Source: CADDYT01 sp035294125
GTDB taxonomy: Bacteria; Chloroflexota; Ktedonobacteria; Ktedonobacterales; Ktedonobacteraceae
Direction: 5' to 3'
DNA: 64,000 bases
NCBI GenBank assembly: GCA_035294125.1
Contig: DATGLM010000049.1
Span: 297,842-361,841, forward strand
Position 1 is the stretch's first letter. Every line of letters begins with the position of its first letter. Below the pieces are notes generated by a model. That model did no database searches and was not told the origin of the DNA. It saw only the letters and a list, made by a program, of their open reading frames with translations. The position numbers and the translations under genes are program-made. Below are positions 29,100 through 37,488 of the stretch, piece after piece.

Positions 29100-29840
29100 T
29101 CAGTGAGATGACGTATTAATCACGCCGATGGCGACTACTCGCCCCTTCGGCGCGCCCTGTGTGGCGTTGGGTCCAGGCTCGACGCTGACGGCGGTCGTGT
29201 TATAGCCCTGCGCCCTGGCGTTACCCTGGAAAGTAACACTGGCGGTGCCATTCTGGACGTTCAGCAGGCCGATACTGGTTGTCTGTGTGCCGCGCAGCAG
29301 CCAGCCCTGATAGACCTGAGTACCTTGCAGGCGGGGCAGATTATGCATAATCAACACAGTAATGTCTTGCTGGGGATAGTAGATGAGTTCTCCGCTTACT
29401 CCCAACTCTGCTCCACTGCCCTGGACTGTGATGATCTGTGGAGCGAACTGCGCGTACTGCAAGCTGGTGAGCTGGTGTTGTAGCGAGATATTCCAGGCTG
29501 TCATTACTCCGAGCAGGGCGAACAAAATCACTACTGACGCGACCAGGGGTAGCACTGCCAGCTTTTGCCAGTCTGGCCTTCTGTGCTGGCGCTGGCTGTC
29601 GTTGCTCTTATGGGTACTTTCCTCGCGAATGGTGCTCATGAGCCGGTTCTCCAGCGAGGAGGAGGGATTGACCTGGGGGACGGACAGAGGGAGGAGGTCC
29701 ACGACGGCGCGCAATTCATGGTAGAGTTTTGAGCAACGAGGACACTCCGCCAGGTGCGTCTCCGCTTCCCTGCGTTCCTGTGGTGTCACCGCATCAAGGG
29801 CGAAAGCGCCCGATATTTCTTCAAACTCTTTGCAATTCAT
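29100..29840 (-). CDS. RskA-like anti-sigma factor
   Basis: 246 residues. The N-terminal zinc anti-sigma domain has HLAECPRC (HxxxCxxC), followed by a linker, one transmembrane helix (about 93-115: LAVLPLVASVVILFALLGVM) and a periplasmic/extracellular RskA domain (YQGWLLRGTQTTSIGLLNVQNG). It would hold an ECF sigma factor at the membrane until regulated proteolysis. Unlike most such genes, no ECF sigma gene is adjacent: the upstream minus-strand gene is an oxidoreductase. GGAG lies before the ATG. Confidence 0.87.
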   Translation of the reverse strand: MNCKEFEEISGAFALDAVTPQERREAETHLAECPRCSKLYHELRAVVDLLPLSVPQVNPSSSLENRLMSTIREESTHKSNDSQRQHRRPDWQKLAVLPLVASVVILFALLGVMTAWNISLQHQLTSLQYAQFAPQIITVQGSGAELGVSGELIYYPQQDITVLIMHNLPRLQGTQVYQGWLLRGTQTTSIGLLNVQNGTASVTFQGNARAQGYNTTAVSVEPGPNATQGAPKGRVVAIGVINTSSH

Positions 29841-29918
29841 CGTGGACTCTCCAATCTGTCTGCCTTGACCTGGAATACGCTTTTTATAGCGCGACAGATT
29901 ACCCCGTCCAGAGTGATG

Positions 29919-30848
29919 TTAGCGCACGTGGGGCATGACTGCGGTGGCGAAACGCTCGATCTGCTCCACACGGTCGGGCCAGCGCGGCACCATGAATTGG
30001 AGGGCGATGTGGTCGACTCCTGCATCACGGTAGGCGCTGAGGGCCTCGATGAGCTGCTCAGGCGAGCCGCGCAGGCGAGTTTCGTCCTGTGGTACCGCTT
30101 CGCGTGTCACCTCGATGGCGCGACAACAGGCGAGCTGGATCTGGTCGGGGTTGCGTCCTGCCTCTTCGGCCATGCGCCGGATCGTATCGAAGCGTTCGTG
30201 CAGTTGCGATGGGGTGATATCGATGTAGTAGGGGAACCAGGCATCACCATACTTTGCTGTGCGCCGCATCGCCGCCATGCCTTCACCTCCGACCCAGATG
30301 GGAATGCGCGGTTGCTGAATGGGCTTGGGGGAGAAGGCAACATCCTGAATGGAATAGAACTGGCCCTCGTAGCTGATATGCTCCTCGCTCCACAGCTTCT
30401 CGATGATTTCCAGTTGCTCATCGGTCATCTTGCCGCGCTCTTTGAAGGGAACGCCGAGGGCGGCGAACTCCTCTTCCATCCAGCCGACGCCCACGCCCAT
30501 AATGAGCCTTCCTTTGGAGAGTCGTTCGATAGAGGTCGCTACTCGCGTCCAGTAGAGGGGATGGCGATAGGGCAGCACCAGCACGCTGATGCCGAGCGCG
30601 ATCTTTTCCGTGCAGGCCGCCAGGAAGGCCAGGCAGGTAAACGAATCCAGGAACGGGCGATCAGGCGGGACGATGAACTCATGGTTCTCGCTGTAGGGGT
30701 AGAACGTATTGATCTGCCAGGGCGTGACTACGCGATCCGCCGACCAGATCGAGTCAAAGCCCTGCCGCTCGGCGCTCTGTGCCGCCTGCGTCAGTGTCTC
30801 CGGCCCCGTTGCGCGCCCGGATATGGGAAGAAAGACACCGATTTTCAT
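29919..30848 (-). CDS. LLM-class F420-dependent oxidoreductase
   Basis: 309 residues of the luciferase-like monooxygenase fold (TIM barrel). Typical: MKIGVFLPISG, AERQGFDSIWSADRVV, KIALGISVLVLPYRHP, LSKGRLIMGVGVGWMEEEFAALG, and IPIWVGGEGMAAMRRTAKYGDAWFP. Members transfer hydride between coenzyme F420 (or FMN) and varied substrates. Start: ATG at 30848 with GGAG seven bases upstream (an adjacent ATG lies at 30851); the longer open frame runs into a tRNA gene and is not coding. Confidence 0.9.
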   Translation of the reverse strand: MKIGVFLPISGRATGPETLTQAAQSAERQGFDSIWSADRVVTPWQINTFYPYSENHEFIVPPDRPFLDSFTCLAFLAACTEKIALGISVLVLPYRHPLYWTRVATSIERLSKGRLIMGVGVGWMEEEFAALGVPFKERGKMTDEQLEIIEKLWSEEHISYEGQFYSIQDVAFSPKPIQQPRIPIWVGGEGMAAMRRTAKYGDAWFPYYIDITPSQLHERFDTIRRMAEEAGRNPDQIQLACCRAIEVTREAVPQDETRLRGSPEQLIEALSAYRDAGVDHIALQFMVPRWPDRVEQIERFATAVMPHVR

Positions 30849-30937
30849 CATACAGCTCCTTCGATGTATATCCACGAAGAGGCGACGTTTTTCCTCTGCT
30901 GCTATTATACATTGTTTGCTGCGCCGCCGGGAGGGAA

Positions 30938-31001
30938 AAGCAGAAGGCAGGAGAGAAAAGAGGCGTTCGCGAACGCCTCTTTTCTCTCCTGCCTTCTGCT
31001 T
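30938..31001. terminator. 64-bp perfect palindrome without loop
   Basis: Bases 30938-31001 read identically on both strands (32-bp arms, centre at TTCGCGAA). It lies between the end of the tRNA-Ser(GGA) gene and the start region of the oxidoreductase, all on the minus strand, so it would terminate the tRNA transcript. Confidence 0.75.
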
Positions 31002-31014
31002 CAGGAATAACCGG

Positions 31015-31100
31015 CGGAGGAGGTGGGATTCGAACCCACGAGGGCTATTCACCCTACACGATTTCCAGTCGTGCTCACTAGGCCACTATGAGACTCCTCC
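31015..31100 (-). tRNA. tRNA-Ser (anticodon GGA)
   Basis: Cloverleaf on the minus strand: acceptor GGAGGAG/CTCCTCC with discriminator G, anticodon loop CTGGAAA (GGA reads UCC/UCU), long variable arm AGGGTGAATAGCCCT typical of serine tRNA, and T loop GGTTCGAATCC. The CCA end is not encoded (next bases CCG). Confidence 0.96.
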
Positions 31101-31111
31101 AGTAGGGGTGG

Positions 31112-31197
31112 CGGAGAGAGTGGGATTCGAACCCACGAGGGCTATTCACCCTACCGCTTTTCGAGAGCGGCACTTTCGACCACTCAGACATCTCTCC
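31112..31197 (-). tRNA. tRNA-Ser (anticodon CGA)
   Basis: Minus-strand cloverleaf: acceptor GGAGAGA/TCTCTCC, discriminator G, anticodon stem CCGCT/AGCGG with loop CTCGAAA (CGA reads UCG), the same long variable arm as the neighbouring tRNA and an identical T arm. CCA is not encoded. Eleven bases separate it from tRNA-Ser(GGA), so both come from one transcript. Confidence 0.96.
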
Positions 31198-31204
31198 ACC
31201 GCGC

Positions 31205-31233
31205 AGTATAGCATATCCTGCCCATCCTGGCAA
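31205..31233 (-). promoter_or_regulatory. Promoter of the tRNA-Ser pair
   Basis: Minus strand TTGCCA (31233-31228), 17-base spacer, TATACT (31210-31205). Transcription would start near 31198, at the 5' end of tRNA-Ser(CGA). Confidence 0.6.
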
Positions 31234-31238
31234 GCCTT

Positions 31239-31526
31239 TTACCCCTCTTGTTCGCGCAGTTCTCCCTGTTCATAGAGCCAGCGGGCGAAGTGCATGCGGT
31301 AATCCTCGGCCACGCGCTGACGCATTTCTGTGTTCTCATAGAGGTGCTCGCGCATCTCCACAAGCTTTCTTGCCTCTTCCAGTTCGAAGCCCGTTGCGAG
31401 CAGGTAATCGAGAAACATCTGCTCCTCTCTGCCCTCGTTCCTGGTCCCCTCGACCGAAGTTGGTGGGACACAATGCTCGTTGAATTCGGGAAAGCTGCTA
31501 TGCGCTGGCTGGGATGGGTCTTTCAT
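31239..31526 (-). CDS. Hypothetical protein, 95 aa
   Basis: Begins MKDPSQPAHSSFPEF; the second half is a charged helical segment (MFLDYLLATGFELEEARKLVEMREHLYENTEMRQRVAEDYRMHFARWLYEQGEL). No family recognised. A GAGAGGAGAG sequence lies rather far (about 12 bases) before the ATG; an internal ATG at MFLDYL is the alternative start. It is divergent from the FliA-type sigma gene. The open frame with ordered helical character supports a real gene, moderately. Confidence 0.5.
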   Translation of the reverse strand: MKDPSQPAHSSFPEFNEHCVPPTSVEGTRNEGREEQMFLDYLLATGFELEEARKLVEMREHLYENTEMRQRVAEDYRMHFARWLYEQGELREQEG

Positions 31527-31774
31527 AGCAATTTTCTCTCCTCTCTCTCATAGAAAACCTTGCTCTACACCTTTTCATCGGCTCAGGTTGGCGCAAAATA
31601 GAGCGCCACGGCAAGAAAGGACTTCTGACCGCCAGTTCAAAGACTCAAGTCAATATCGCTTTCCTCCCGGCTTCACTACACTGAAAGCATGAGAGTTGAA
31701 TTGCTATCCTATAAATCACTGCACTATGTATGGCAGTCAATAGACATTGCTTGCTGAAGGAGAGGGGATAATCT

Positions 31775-32650
31775 ATGGAGACGTCGCAGGAGGTAGAAAA
31801 TCTCTGGACGGAGTTTGTGGCTACGCGGCGACCGGAACTGCGGGACGACCTGATTATGCGCTATGCTCCTCTGGTACGCCTGGTGGTTGGCAGGCTAGGT
31901 ATTCCCTCCACCGGCTTACTGGAGGCTGGCGATTTACTCAGCCACGGGATGATCGGGCTGATCAACGCGGTGGATCGCTATGATCCCACGCGAGGAGTGC
32001 GTTTTGAGGCATTCGCCACGGCGCGTATCCGGGGTGCGGTCATCGATCAGTTACGCGCGTTGAACTGGCTACCCCGTGCGGCAGTGAGCCGGGTGCGCCA
32101 GATCGAGGGGACGATGGCGAGGCTGGAACAGCAGTTAGGGCGGCCTGCCACTGAGGTCGAGGTCGCGACCGAGCTTGGCGTGCCACTCACACGCTACCGG
32201 CAAATGCTTTTTGAAGCCGGGATCGTGGTCTTATCACTGGATACACCCCTGGTTGCGATCATGCAGGAAGACGAGTTTCCCACGCTGGGCGAACTCCTGG
32301 AGGATCAGTCAACGCCAGGGCCGGTCGAGCAACTGGAGAGGCAAGAGAGGATATCCCTGCTGGCCTCCGCCCTCGACCGCCTGCCGGAGCGCGAGCGGCT
32401 GCTGCTCGCCATGTACTATCAAGAGGAGTTGACGATGAAGGAAATCAGTAAGGTGATGGGTGTATCCGAATCGCGCGTCTGCCAGTTGCATATGCAGGCT
32501 ATCATGCGTTTGCGCTCGATCTTCAATGTGGCCGGGCAGCACGACCACGAGAAAGAAGACGAGAAGGGCGAGCAGGTGAGCGAGGTTGGAGGAAAAAGCT
32601 CACTGGCGCATGGCCGCTGGCACAGGAGATGGAATCCAGCCAGATTCTAA
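31775..32650 (+). CDS. FliA/WhiG-type alternative sigma factor
   Basis: 291 residues of the sigma-28 group. Region 2: LLSHGMIGLINAVDRYDPTRGVRFEAFATARIRGAVIDQLR; region 3: WLPRAAVSRVRQIEGTMARLEQQLGRPATEVEVATELGV; region 4: LPERERLLLAMYYQEELTMKEISKVMGVSESRVCQLH. A Gly/Glu/Lys-rich tail follows. GGAGAGGGG lies before the ATG. Sigma-28 factors direct flagellar genes in motile bacteria and, as WhiG, aerial hypha/spore development in Streptomyces. The FlgM-like antagonist and CsrA are encoded just downstream, and no flagellar structural gene is in the window; a developmental role is possible (inference). Confidence 0.92.
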   Translation: METSQEVENLWTEFVATRRPELRDDLIMRYAPLVRLVVGRLGIPSTGLLEAGDLLSHGMIGLINAVDRYDPTRGVRFEAFATARIRGAVIDQLRALNWLPRAAVSRVRQIEGTMARLEQQLGRPATEVEVATELGVPLTRYRQMLFEAGIVVLSLDTPLVAIMQEDEFPTLGELLEDQSTPGPVEQLERQERISLLASALDRLPERERLLLAMYYQEELTMKEISKVMGVSESRVCQLHMQAIMRLRSIFNVAGQHDHEKEDEKGEQVSEVGGKSSLAHGRWHRRWNPARF

Positions 32651-32781
32651 CCCTGTTGTAACGCCAACCGACGCCGATATTACTACTATAGCGGATGATC
32701 GCAGGGAACGCTGCCTGTCACCTGATCTTTCAGAATGAGCTGATCGGAAGACAGCGGCATAGTACATTTTCGAGGAACGAA

Positions 32782-33081
32782 ATGAAGGTAAAAACACACC
32801 TTTCTTTGGCGCAGACGGCGCGGGAGGCTATGCGCGGGCAGGCGGTACAGGAACGAACGCGCAAGCAGGGCCGAACCCCCTGGAAGGTGAGGCCGACCAG
32901 GGCGGAAAAACAACGCACAATCAAGCCTGCTTTGTACGCGGCATGTCGTGTTCCCGAACAACGTGCCGCTCATGTTGAGGTGTTGCGGGCGCAGGTCAAA
33001 GCCGGAACTTACCGGCTTGATAGCCGGGCGCTGGCTGAGAAGATGATGTTGGGTCTGTCTTACGATGAGGGGAATTTTTGA
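32782..33081 (+). CDS. FlgM-like anti-sigma-28 factor
   Basis: 99 residues from MKVKTHLSLA. The C-terminal 35 residues carry the FlgM signature: HVEVLRAQVKAGTYRLDSRALAEKMM, the helix pair that wraps sigma-28. The N-terminal half is basic and probably disordered, as in FlgM. GAGGAACGAA precedes the ATG; the frame is open further upstream without a site. It lies 131 bases after the FliA-type sigma gene, which strongly suggests it controls that sigma. In flagellated bacteria FlgM is secreted to free the sigma; what releases it here is unknown. Confidence 0.8.
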   Translation: MKVKTHLSLAQTAREAMRGQAVQERTRKQGRTPWKVRPTRAEKQRTIKPALYAACRVPEQRAAHVEVLRAQVKAGTYRLDSRALAEKMMLGLSYDEGNF

Positions 33082-33306
33082 ATGGAGAATGGATATTGTA
33101 AGGATTGACCGACAGTCTTACCCGTTCGTTGTAATCCTGACATCTAGGAAACAGATGAGAGGCAGGCAGGTAGAAATGCTTGCAATCGACTCTCTGCTCA
33201 TTCTTCTCATGCTATTTCGCCTGAGAAAGGCCCGGTACCGGGTCTATAGCAGAGCAGGGATGCAATACGTACTCACTTCGCTCTTCCAGGAAGAAGGGAA
33301 GCTTAT

Positions 33307-33501
33307 ATGCTAGTATTACGACGCAAAGTTGGTGAAAGCATTATACTCGCGGGGTCTATCCATATATCAGTGCTGGCAGTTGAAGGCGAACGTGTCAAAA
33401 TTGGTATCAGCGCCCCACCAGATGTATCGATTGTGCGCGAAGAACTCTTGCACATCGCTGAAAGGCAGATAGCACCCGATCATCCAGTACCGCAGCGATA
33501 A
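33307..33501 (+). CDS. csrA: Carbon storage regulator CsrA
   Basis: 64 residues: MLVLRRKVGESIIL, ISVLAVEGERVKIGISAPPDVSIVREE, then a short tail. The RNA-binding residues (L4, R6 and the VRE-E segment) are conserved. CsrA dimers bind GGA motifs in mRNA leaders and change translation or stability. GAAGGGAAG precedes the ATG. It follows the sigma-28/FlgM pair, an arrangement usual in flagellar loci, though FliW, its common protein antagonist, is not here. A 225-base gap after flgM contains an ORF of doubtful status (33065-33313). Confidence 0.93.
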   Translation: MLVLRRKVGESIILAGSIHISVLAVEGERVKIGISAPPDVSIVREELLHIAERQIAPDHPVPQR

Positions 33502-33547
33502 GCAGGGCGAGGGTATGCTATCCATCTCAAGCCGACCCCTCCTTCCA

Positions 33548-33623
33548 GGCCGACCGCAAGGGTCGGCCCTACTATACCTGTCCCAACGCCGCGCGCGCGG
33601 CGTTGGGACAGGTATAGTAGGGC
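33548..33623. terminator. Hairpin followed by a 58-bp perfect loopless palindrome
   Basis: A short stem (33548-33555 with 33561-33568) abuts a perfect palindrome 33566-33623 (29-bp arms, centre GCGC|GCGC). It separates convergent csrA and the inositol phosphate synthase gene. Confidence 0.75.
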
Positions 33624-33659
33624 TACTCCTGCGGCTGGTCTGACGCAGCTATTTACTGC

Positions 33660-34811
33660 TTATTCGGCGGTCGCCTGCTCTTTGTAGCCGTTGGCTTGCT
33701 CGGATGCCTGTGGCGCTGGCGTGGGTGGGGTGATGGTCTTATCATTGATGAAGGCTTCGGTCATTTCGTGGGCCACGTCATCGGGATATTGAACCGGAGG
33801 CGATTTCATCAGGTAGGCGCTCGGACCTTCCAGCGTGCCGCTCAGTCCTCTGTCGAGGGCAAGTTTTACCATACGTACCGCGTCGATCACCACGCCTGCC
33901 GAATTGGGTGAGTCCCACACCTCCAGCTTCAGCTCGGCATTGAGTGGCACGTCGCCAAAAGTGCGCCCTTCCAGGCGAATATAGGCCCATTTGCGGTCGG
34001 CGAGCCAGGGGACGTAGTCTGAAGGGCCAATATGGACGTTCTCTTCGCCCAGATCGTAGTCCAACTGGCTGGTCACCGCGTTGGTCTTGCTGATCTTCTT
34101 CGATTCCAGCCGCTCGCGTTCCAGCATATTGAAGAAGTCGGTGTTGCCGCCAACATTCAACTGCATCGTGCGCTCCAGTTTGACGCCGCGTTCGCGGAAG
34201 AGACGCGCCAGCATGCGGTGGACGATGGTCGCGCCAACCTGGCTCTTGATATCATCCCCGATCATCGGCAGGTTGGCCTCTTTGAAACGCTGCTGCCAGT
34301 AGTTTTCACGCGCGATAAAGACAGGGATGCAGTTGACGAAACCAACACCCGCTTGCAGGATTTGCTCCACGTACCACTTGGTCGCCGTTTCGGAGCCGAC
34401 GGGCAGGTAATTGATAATCACATTCGTGCCGGTATCTTTGAGGATATGCACGATATCGTCCGTCTGCCCCGGCGCTTTGGTAATCACCTGTGAGAGGTAC
34501 TTGCCCAGTCCATCGTGGGTCATGCCGCGATAGACTTTCGCCCCCAGCTTCGGCACATCCGCAAAGCGATAGGTATTATTCGGTGCGGCATAAATAGCTT
34601 CACTGATATCTTTTCCCACTTTGTTCTGATCAATATCGAAGGCCGCGGAGAATTCTATATCATTGATGTGATATCCTCCAAGATTGACATGCATCAATCC
34701 AGGAACAAAGCCATCAGGACTGGCTTCGCGATAATAGTGGACGCCCTGTACCAGCGCACTGGCACAGTTGCCGACGCCGATAATTGCTACACGAACTTTC
34801 TTCTTACTCAT
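33660..34811 (-). CDS. ino1: Myo-inositol-1-phosphate synthase
   Basis: 383 residues of the actinobacterial/archaeal short type. It converts glucose 6-phosphate to inositol 1-phosphate using NAD. Rossmann motif VAIIGVGNCASALVQG, VIINYLPVGSE, GDDIKSQVGATIVHR, LNVGGNTDFFNM, and the SKKISKTNAV loop with catalytic lysines. The ATG at 34811 (MSKKKVRV) has AAAGGA upstream. The tail (PTPAPQASEQANGYKEQ) is low complexity. It suggests inositol lipids or inositol-based solutes. It is divergent from the glycan/sulfation cluster. Confidence 0.95.
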   Translation of the reverse strand: MSKKKVRVAIIGVGNCASALVQGVHYYREASPDGFVPGLMHVNLGGYHINDIEFSAAFDIDQNKVGKDISEAIYAAPNNTYRFADVPKLGAKVYRGMTHDGLGKYLSQVITKAPGQTDDIVHILKDTGTNVIINYLPVGSETATKWYVEQILQAGVGFVNCIPVFIARENYWQQRFKEANLPMIGDDIKSQVGATIVHRMLARLFRERGVKLERTMQLNVGGNTDFFNMLERERLESKKISKTNAVTSQLDYDLGEENVHIGPSDYVPWLADRKWAYIRLEGRTFGDVPLNAELKLEVWDSPNSAGVVIDAVRMVKLALDRGLSGTLEGPSAYLMKSPPVQYPDDVAHEMTEAFINDKTITPPTPAPQASEQANGYKEQATAE

Positions 34812-35341
34812 TTTGTCATCCTTTCGTTGTACGATATCCAGGCATCTTGCCCGGCGGCTATGTCGCCGCATCTGACTTCTTATACTATACACTTTTTTGG
34901 CCCCTCTCTGCTGGATCGCTTTCGACTGTGAAGGTGTGAGGCTGGCTATAATGGTGGAGGAGAGAAGGATGTTTGTAACTTGCGTTTCCGCACACGGTAC
35001 CTCTTGCCTATTTTCAAGGGAGATGATACCATTTCATTGCAACTGTCGTTACATTTTTTGAGAAGCTTTGTAGTGAGGATGGTTGAGTAAACATAACTCT
35101 AAAGAAGGGTTCGCAACCACATCTTTACTTCTCAACAATCTTTTTCATCTGTCGGGGGTGATATGCTCACTCTCGTATTCAAAACACGCCAATCCTGGCA
35201 ATCGCAGCGATAGGGAACCCTGTTGAAATTGCGAGAGAAAGCGATATTTGCAATATATCGATAAGGATATTAAACGACGGATAAGCGATTGTTGAGCCGG
35301 TGAAGAGCCTCTATTGACAAAAGCTAGATAGGAGATTGTAT
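34812..35341. other. Divergent intergenic region, nothing recognised
   Basis: About 530 bases between the divergent ino1 and AlkP-superfamily genes. No supported ORF or RNA; presumably it holds the promoters of both operons, but I could not place a convincing consensus pair. Confidence 0.5.
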
Positions 35342-36745
35342 ATGACCCGGCGAAAGAAGGTCCTGGTGATAGGGCTGGATTGCGCCCCACCGGAACTGGT
35401 GTTTGAGCAGTGGCGCGATGAATTGCCGAATTTCAAACGAGTAATGGATGACGGCGTCTGGGGAAAACTGGAGAGTTGCATTCCCGCGATCACCGTTCCG
35501 GCCTGGAGTTCGATGATGTCCAGTAAAGACCCCGGCACTCTCGGCTTCTATGGCTTTCGCAATCGTGGCGATCACTCATATGAGAAGCAGGTTCTGGCGA
35601 ATGCCAACTCGGTGAAGGTCGACCGCGTCTGGGATGTACTCTCGCGTGCGGGCAAGAAGGTCATCACCGTTGGCGTGCCGCAGACTTACCCCCCGAAGCC
35701 GGTCAACGGCATTCAGGTTGGCTGCTTCCTCTCCCCTTCCACCAAAAATCCAGAAAAGCCTTACACGTATCCGGCTTCGGCTATGCGGGAGATCGAGTCT
35801 GTCGTTGGCGAATACCTGGTGGACGTCCCCAATTTCCGCACGGAAGACAAAGAATACCTGTTGCGGCAGATTTACGCGATGACCGAGAAGCGCTTCAAGC
35901 TGGTCAAACGCTGGATCGCGGAAAAGGATTGGGATTTCTTCATGTTCGTGGAGATGGGAACCGACCGCATTCATCATGGTCTGTGGAAGTTTCACGACCC
36001 GACGCACCACAAGTACGAGGTGAATCCCCGCTTGAACAACAGCATCCACGACTACTACCGCTATATCGACAGTGAGATTGGGCAGATTCTGGAGCTGGTG
36101 GATCTGGAGAACACCACCGTCTTCGTCGTTTCCGATCATGGTGCCAAAAAGATGGACGGTGGCATCTGCGTCAACGAGTGGCTTATGCGCGAGGGCTACC
36201 TGACATTGAAGTCGCGGCCAGGCAAATTGACGCCCATTGAGAAGTGCGATATTGACTGGAGCAAGACGAAGGTCTGGGGCGACGGCGGCTACTATGCGCG
36301 TATTTTCCTCAATATTGAGGGACGCGAGCCGCAGGGCATTGTCAAGCCGCACGAGGTTGAGGCCCTGCGTAACGAACTGAAGGCCAAATTTGAGGCCATC
36401 GTCGACCCTGATGGCGTCAATATCGGCACAACCGTCTACAAGCCGGAAGAAGTGTACAGGGAATGCAACGGCGTTCCGCCCGACCTGATCGTCTACTTCG
36501 GCGACCTCTACTGGCGCTCGGTGGGAACCGTCGGCCACGGCTCGGTCTACACCTTCGAGAATGACATTGGCCCGGATGACTGCAATCACGCGCAGTTTGG
36601 CATCGTCATCAAGCATGACCCCGACATACATGAAGGCTCCGGCGGGCGCGAGCTGCGCGGCCTGCAACTTATGGATATGGCCCCCACCATCCTCAAGCAA
36701 CTGGATGTGCCGGTGCCAGCCGACATGCAGGGTAAAGCATTTTAG
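35342..36745 (+). CDS. Alkaline phosphatase superfamily protein (type I phosphodiesterase-like)
   Basis: 467 residues. Metal-binding pattern of the AlkP superfamily: Asp in VIGLDCAPPEL, a nucleophile Ser/Thr region AITVPAWSSMMSSKDPG, FFMFVEMGTDRIHHGLW (Asp/His), VVSDHG (Asp-His) and HAQFGIVIKHDP. The catalytic Thr or Ser is probably in TVPAWSSM. Substrates of the group include phosphodiesters, phosphonates and nucleotides. It has no signal peptide. GGAG lies seven bases before the ATG. It starts a run of genes for sulfate activation and heptose sugars, so it may act on a nucleotide by-product or a sugar phosphate of that pathway (inference). Confidence 0.87.
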   Translation: MTRRKKVLVIGLDCAPPELVFEQWRDELPNFKRVMDDGVWGKLESCIPAITVPAWSSMMSSKDPGTLGFYGFRNRGDHSYEKQVLANANSVKVDRVWDVLSRAGKKVITVGVPQTYPPKPVNGIQVGCFLSPSTKNPEKPYTYPASAMREIESVVGEYLVDVPNFRTEDKEYLLRQIYAMTEKRFKLVKRWIAEKDWDFFMFVEMGTDRIHHGLWKFHDPTHHKYEVNPRLNNSIHDYYRYIDSEIGQILELVDLENTTVFVVSDHGAKKMDGGICVNEWLMREGYLTLKSRPGKLTPIEKCDIDWSKTKVWGDGGYYARIFLNIEGREPQGIVKPHEVEALRNELKAKFEAIVDPDGVNIGTTVYKPEEVYRECNGVPPDLIVYFGDLYWRSVGTVGHGSVYTFENDIGPDDCNHAQFGIVIKHDPDIHEGSGGRELRGLQLMDMAPTILKQLDVPVPADMQGKAF

Positions 36746-36872
36746 GAAAAGCGCTCCCTGGGGTGAAGCGAATGGCTTTATCTGCCCGTGGTATGTGTCT
36801 GGGGATAGAGATTACATCTGAATGCTGGAAAATTCTATCACGACAACGAAAACAAGGAGATTAGATTAATAA

Positions 36873-37472
36873 ATGGCAAACACGATCGGTTTTACGATCT
36901 GGTTTACCGGGCTTTCCGGTGCCGGGAAAAGTACGCTGTCGGAAATCGTGGAGCAGCGCCTGAAGGCGCGAGGGCGCAACGTGGAGATTCTAGATGGCGA
37001 CGTGGTGCGCACGCACCTGAGCAAAGGGTTGGGTTTTAGCCGTGAGGACCGCGATACCAATATTAAACGTATCGCTTTTGTTTGCAGTCTGCTGACGCGC
37101 AATGGCGTGGCGTGTATTTCCGCTGCCATCTCTCCCTATCGTGAAGCCCGTGAATGGGCGCGGCAGCAGATTGGCAATTTCGTCGAAGTCTATGTCAAAT
37201 GTCCCATCGAGGTCTGCCGCCAGCGCGATGTCAAGGGCCTCTACAAGCTGGTTGATGAGGGCAAGATCAAGGGCTTTACCGGCGTTGACGACCCCTATGA
37301 GGAGCCGGAGCATCCTGAACTGGTCGTTGAGACAGATAAAGAGACCATCGAGGAGAGCGTGAACCGCATCTTCGCCAAACTGGAAGAACTCGGTTATCTC
37401 GAAGCGGAAGAGGGGCATGAAGAGGACGAAAAAGTCGTCACCGAGCGCCTGACCGCTCTGGGATATCTGTAG
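36873..37472 (+). CDS. cysC: Adenylylsulfate (APS) kinase
   Basis: 199 residues. It phosphorylates APS to PAPS. P-loop GLSGAGKST, ILDGDVVRTHLSKGLGFSREDRDTNIKRIAFV, the lid element SPYREAREWAR and the FTGVDDPYEEPEHPEL C-terminal loop are all present. About 25 extra acidic residues (EAEEGHEEDEKVVTERLTALGYL) follow the normal end. AAGGAG lies ten or so bases before the ATG. The sulfate adenylyltransferase gene follows after 16 bases, so the pair is an operon making PAPS. No PAPS reductase is nearby, which favours sulfotransfer use. Confidence 0.95.
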   Translation: MANTIGFTIWFTGLSGAGKSTLSEIVEQRLKARGRNVEILDGDVVRTHLSKGLGFSREDRDTNIKRIAFVCSLLTRNGVACISAAISPYREAREWARQQIGNFVEVYVKCPIEVCRQRDVKGLYKLVDEGKIKGFTGVDDPYEEPEHPELVVETDKETIEESVNRIFAKLEELGYLEAEEGHEEDEKVVTERLTALGYL

Positions 37473-37488
37473 GGGTAGGGAGGAAACG

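Noticed and set aside
30849..31052. N-terminal extension of the F420-type oxidoreductase
   Set aside because: The extension runs through a 64-bp palindrome and into a tRNA gene; the proper start with GGAG is at 30848.
33065..33313. 82-codon ORF between flgM and csrA overlapping both
   Set aside because: It overlaps the ends of both neighbours, has no good ribosome site, and its product has no protein-like pattern or FliW similarity. It could be a spacer; kept out of the gene list.
35576..36700. 374-codon minus-strand ORF opposite the AlkP-superfamily gene
   Set aside because: Shadow of a conserved gene; no start signal or family.
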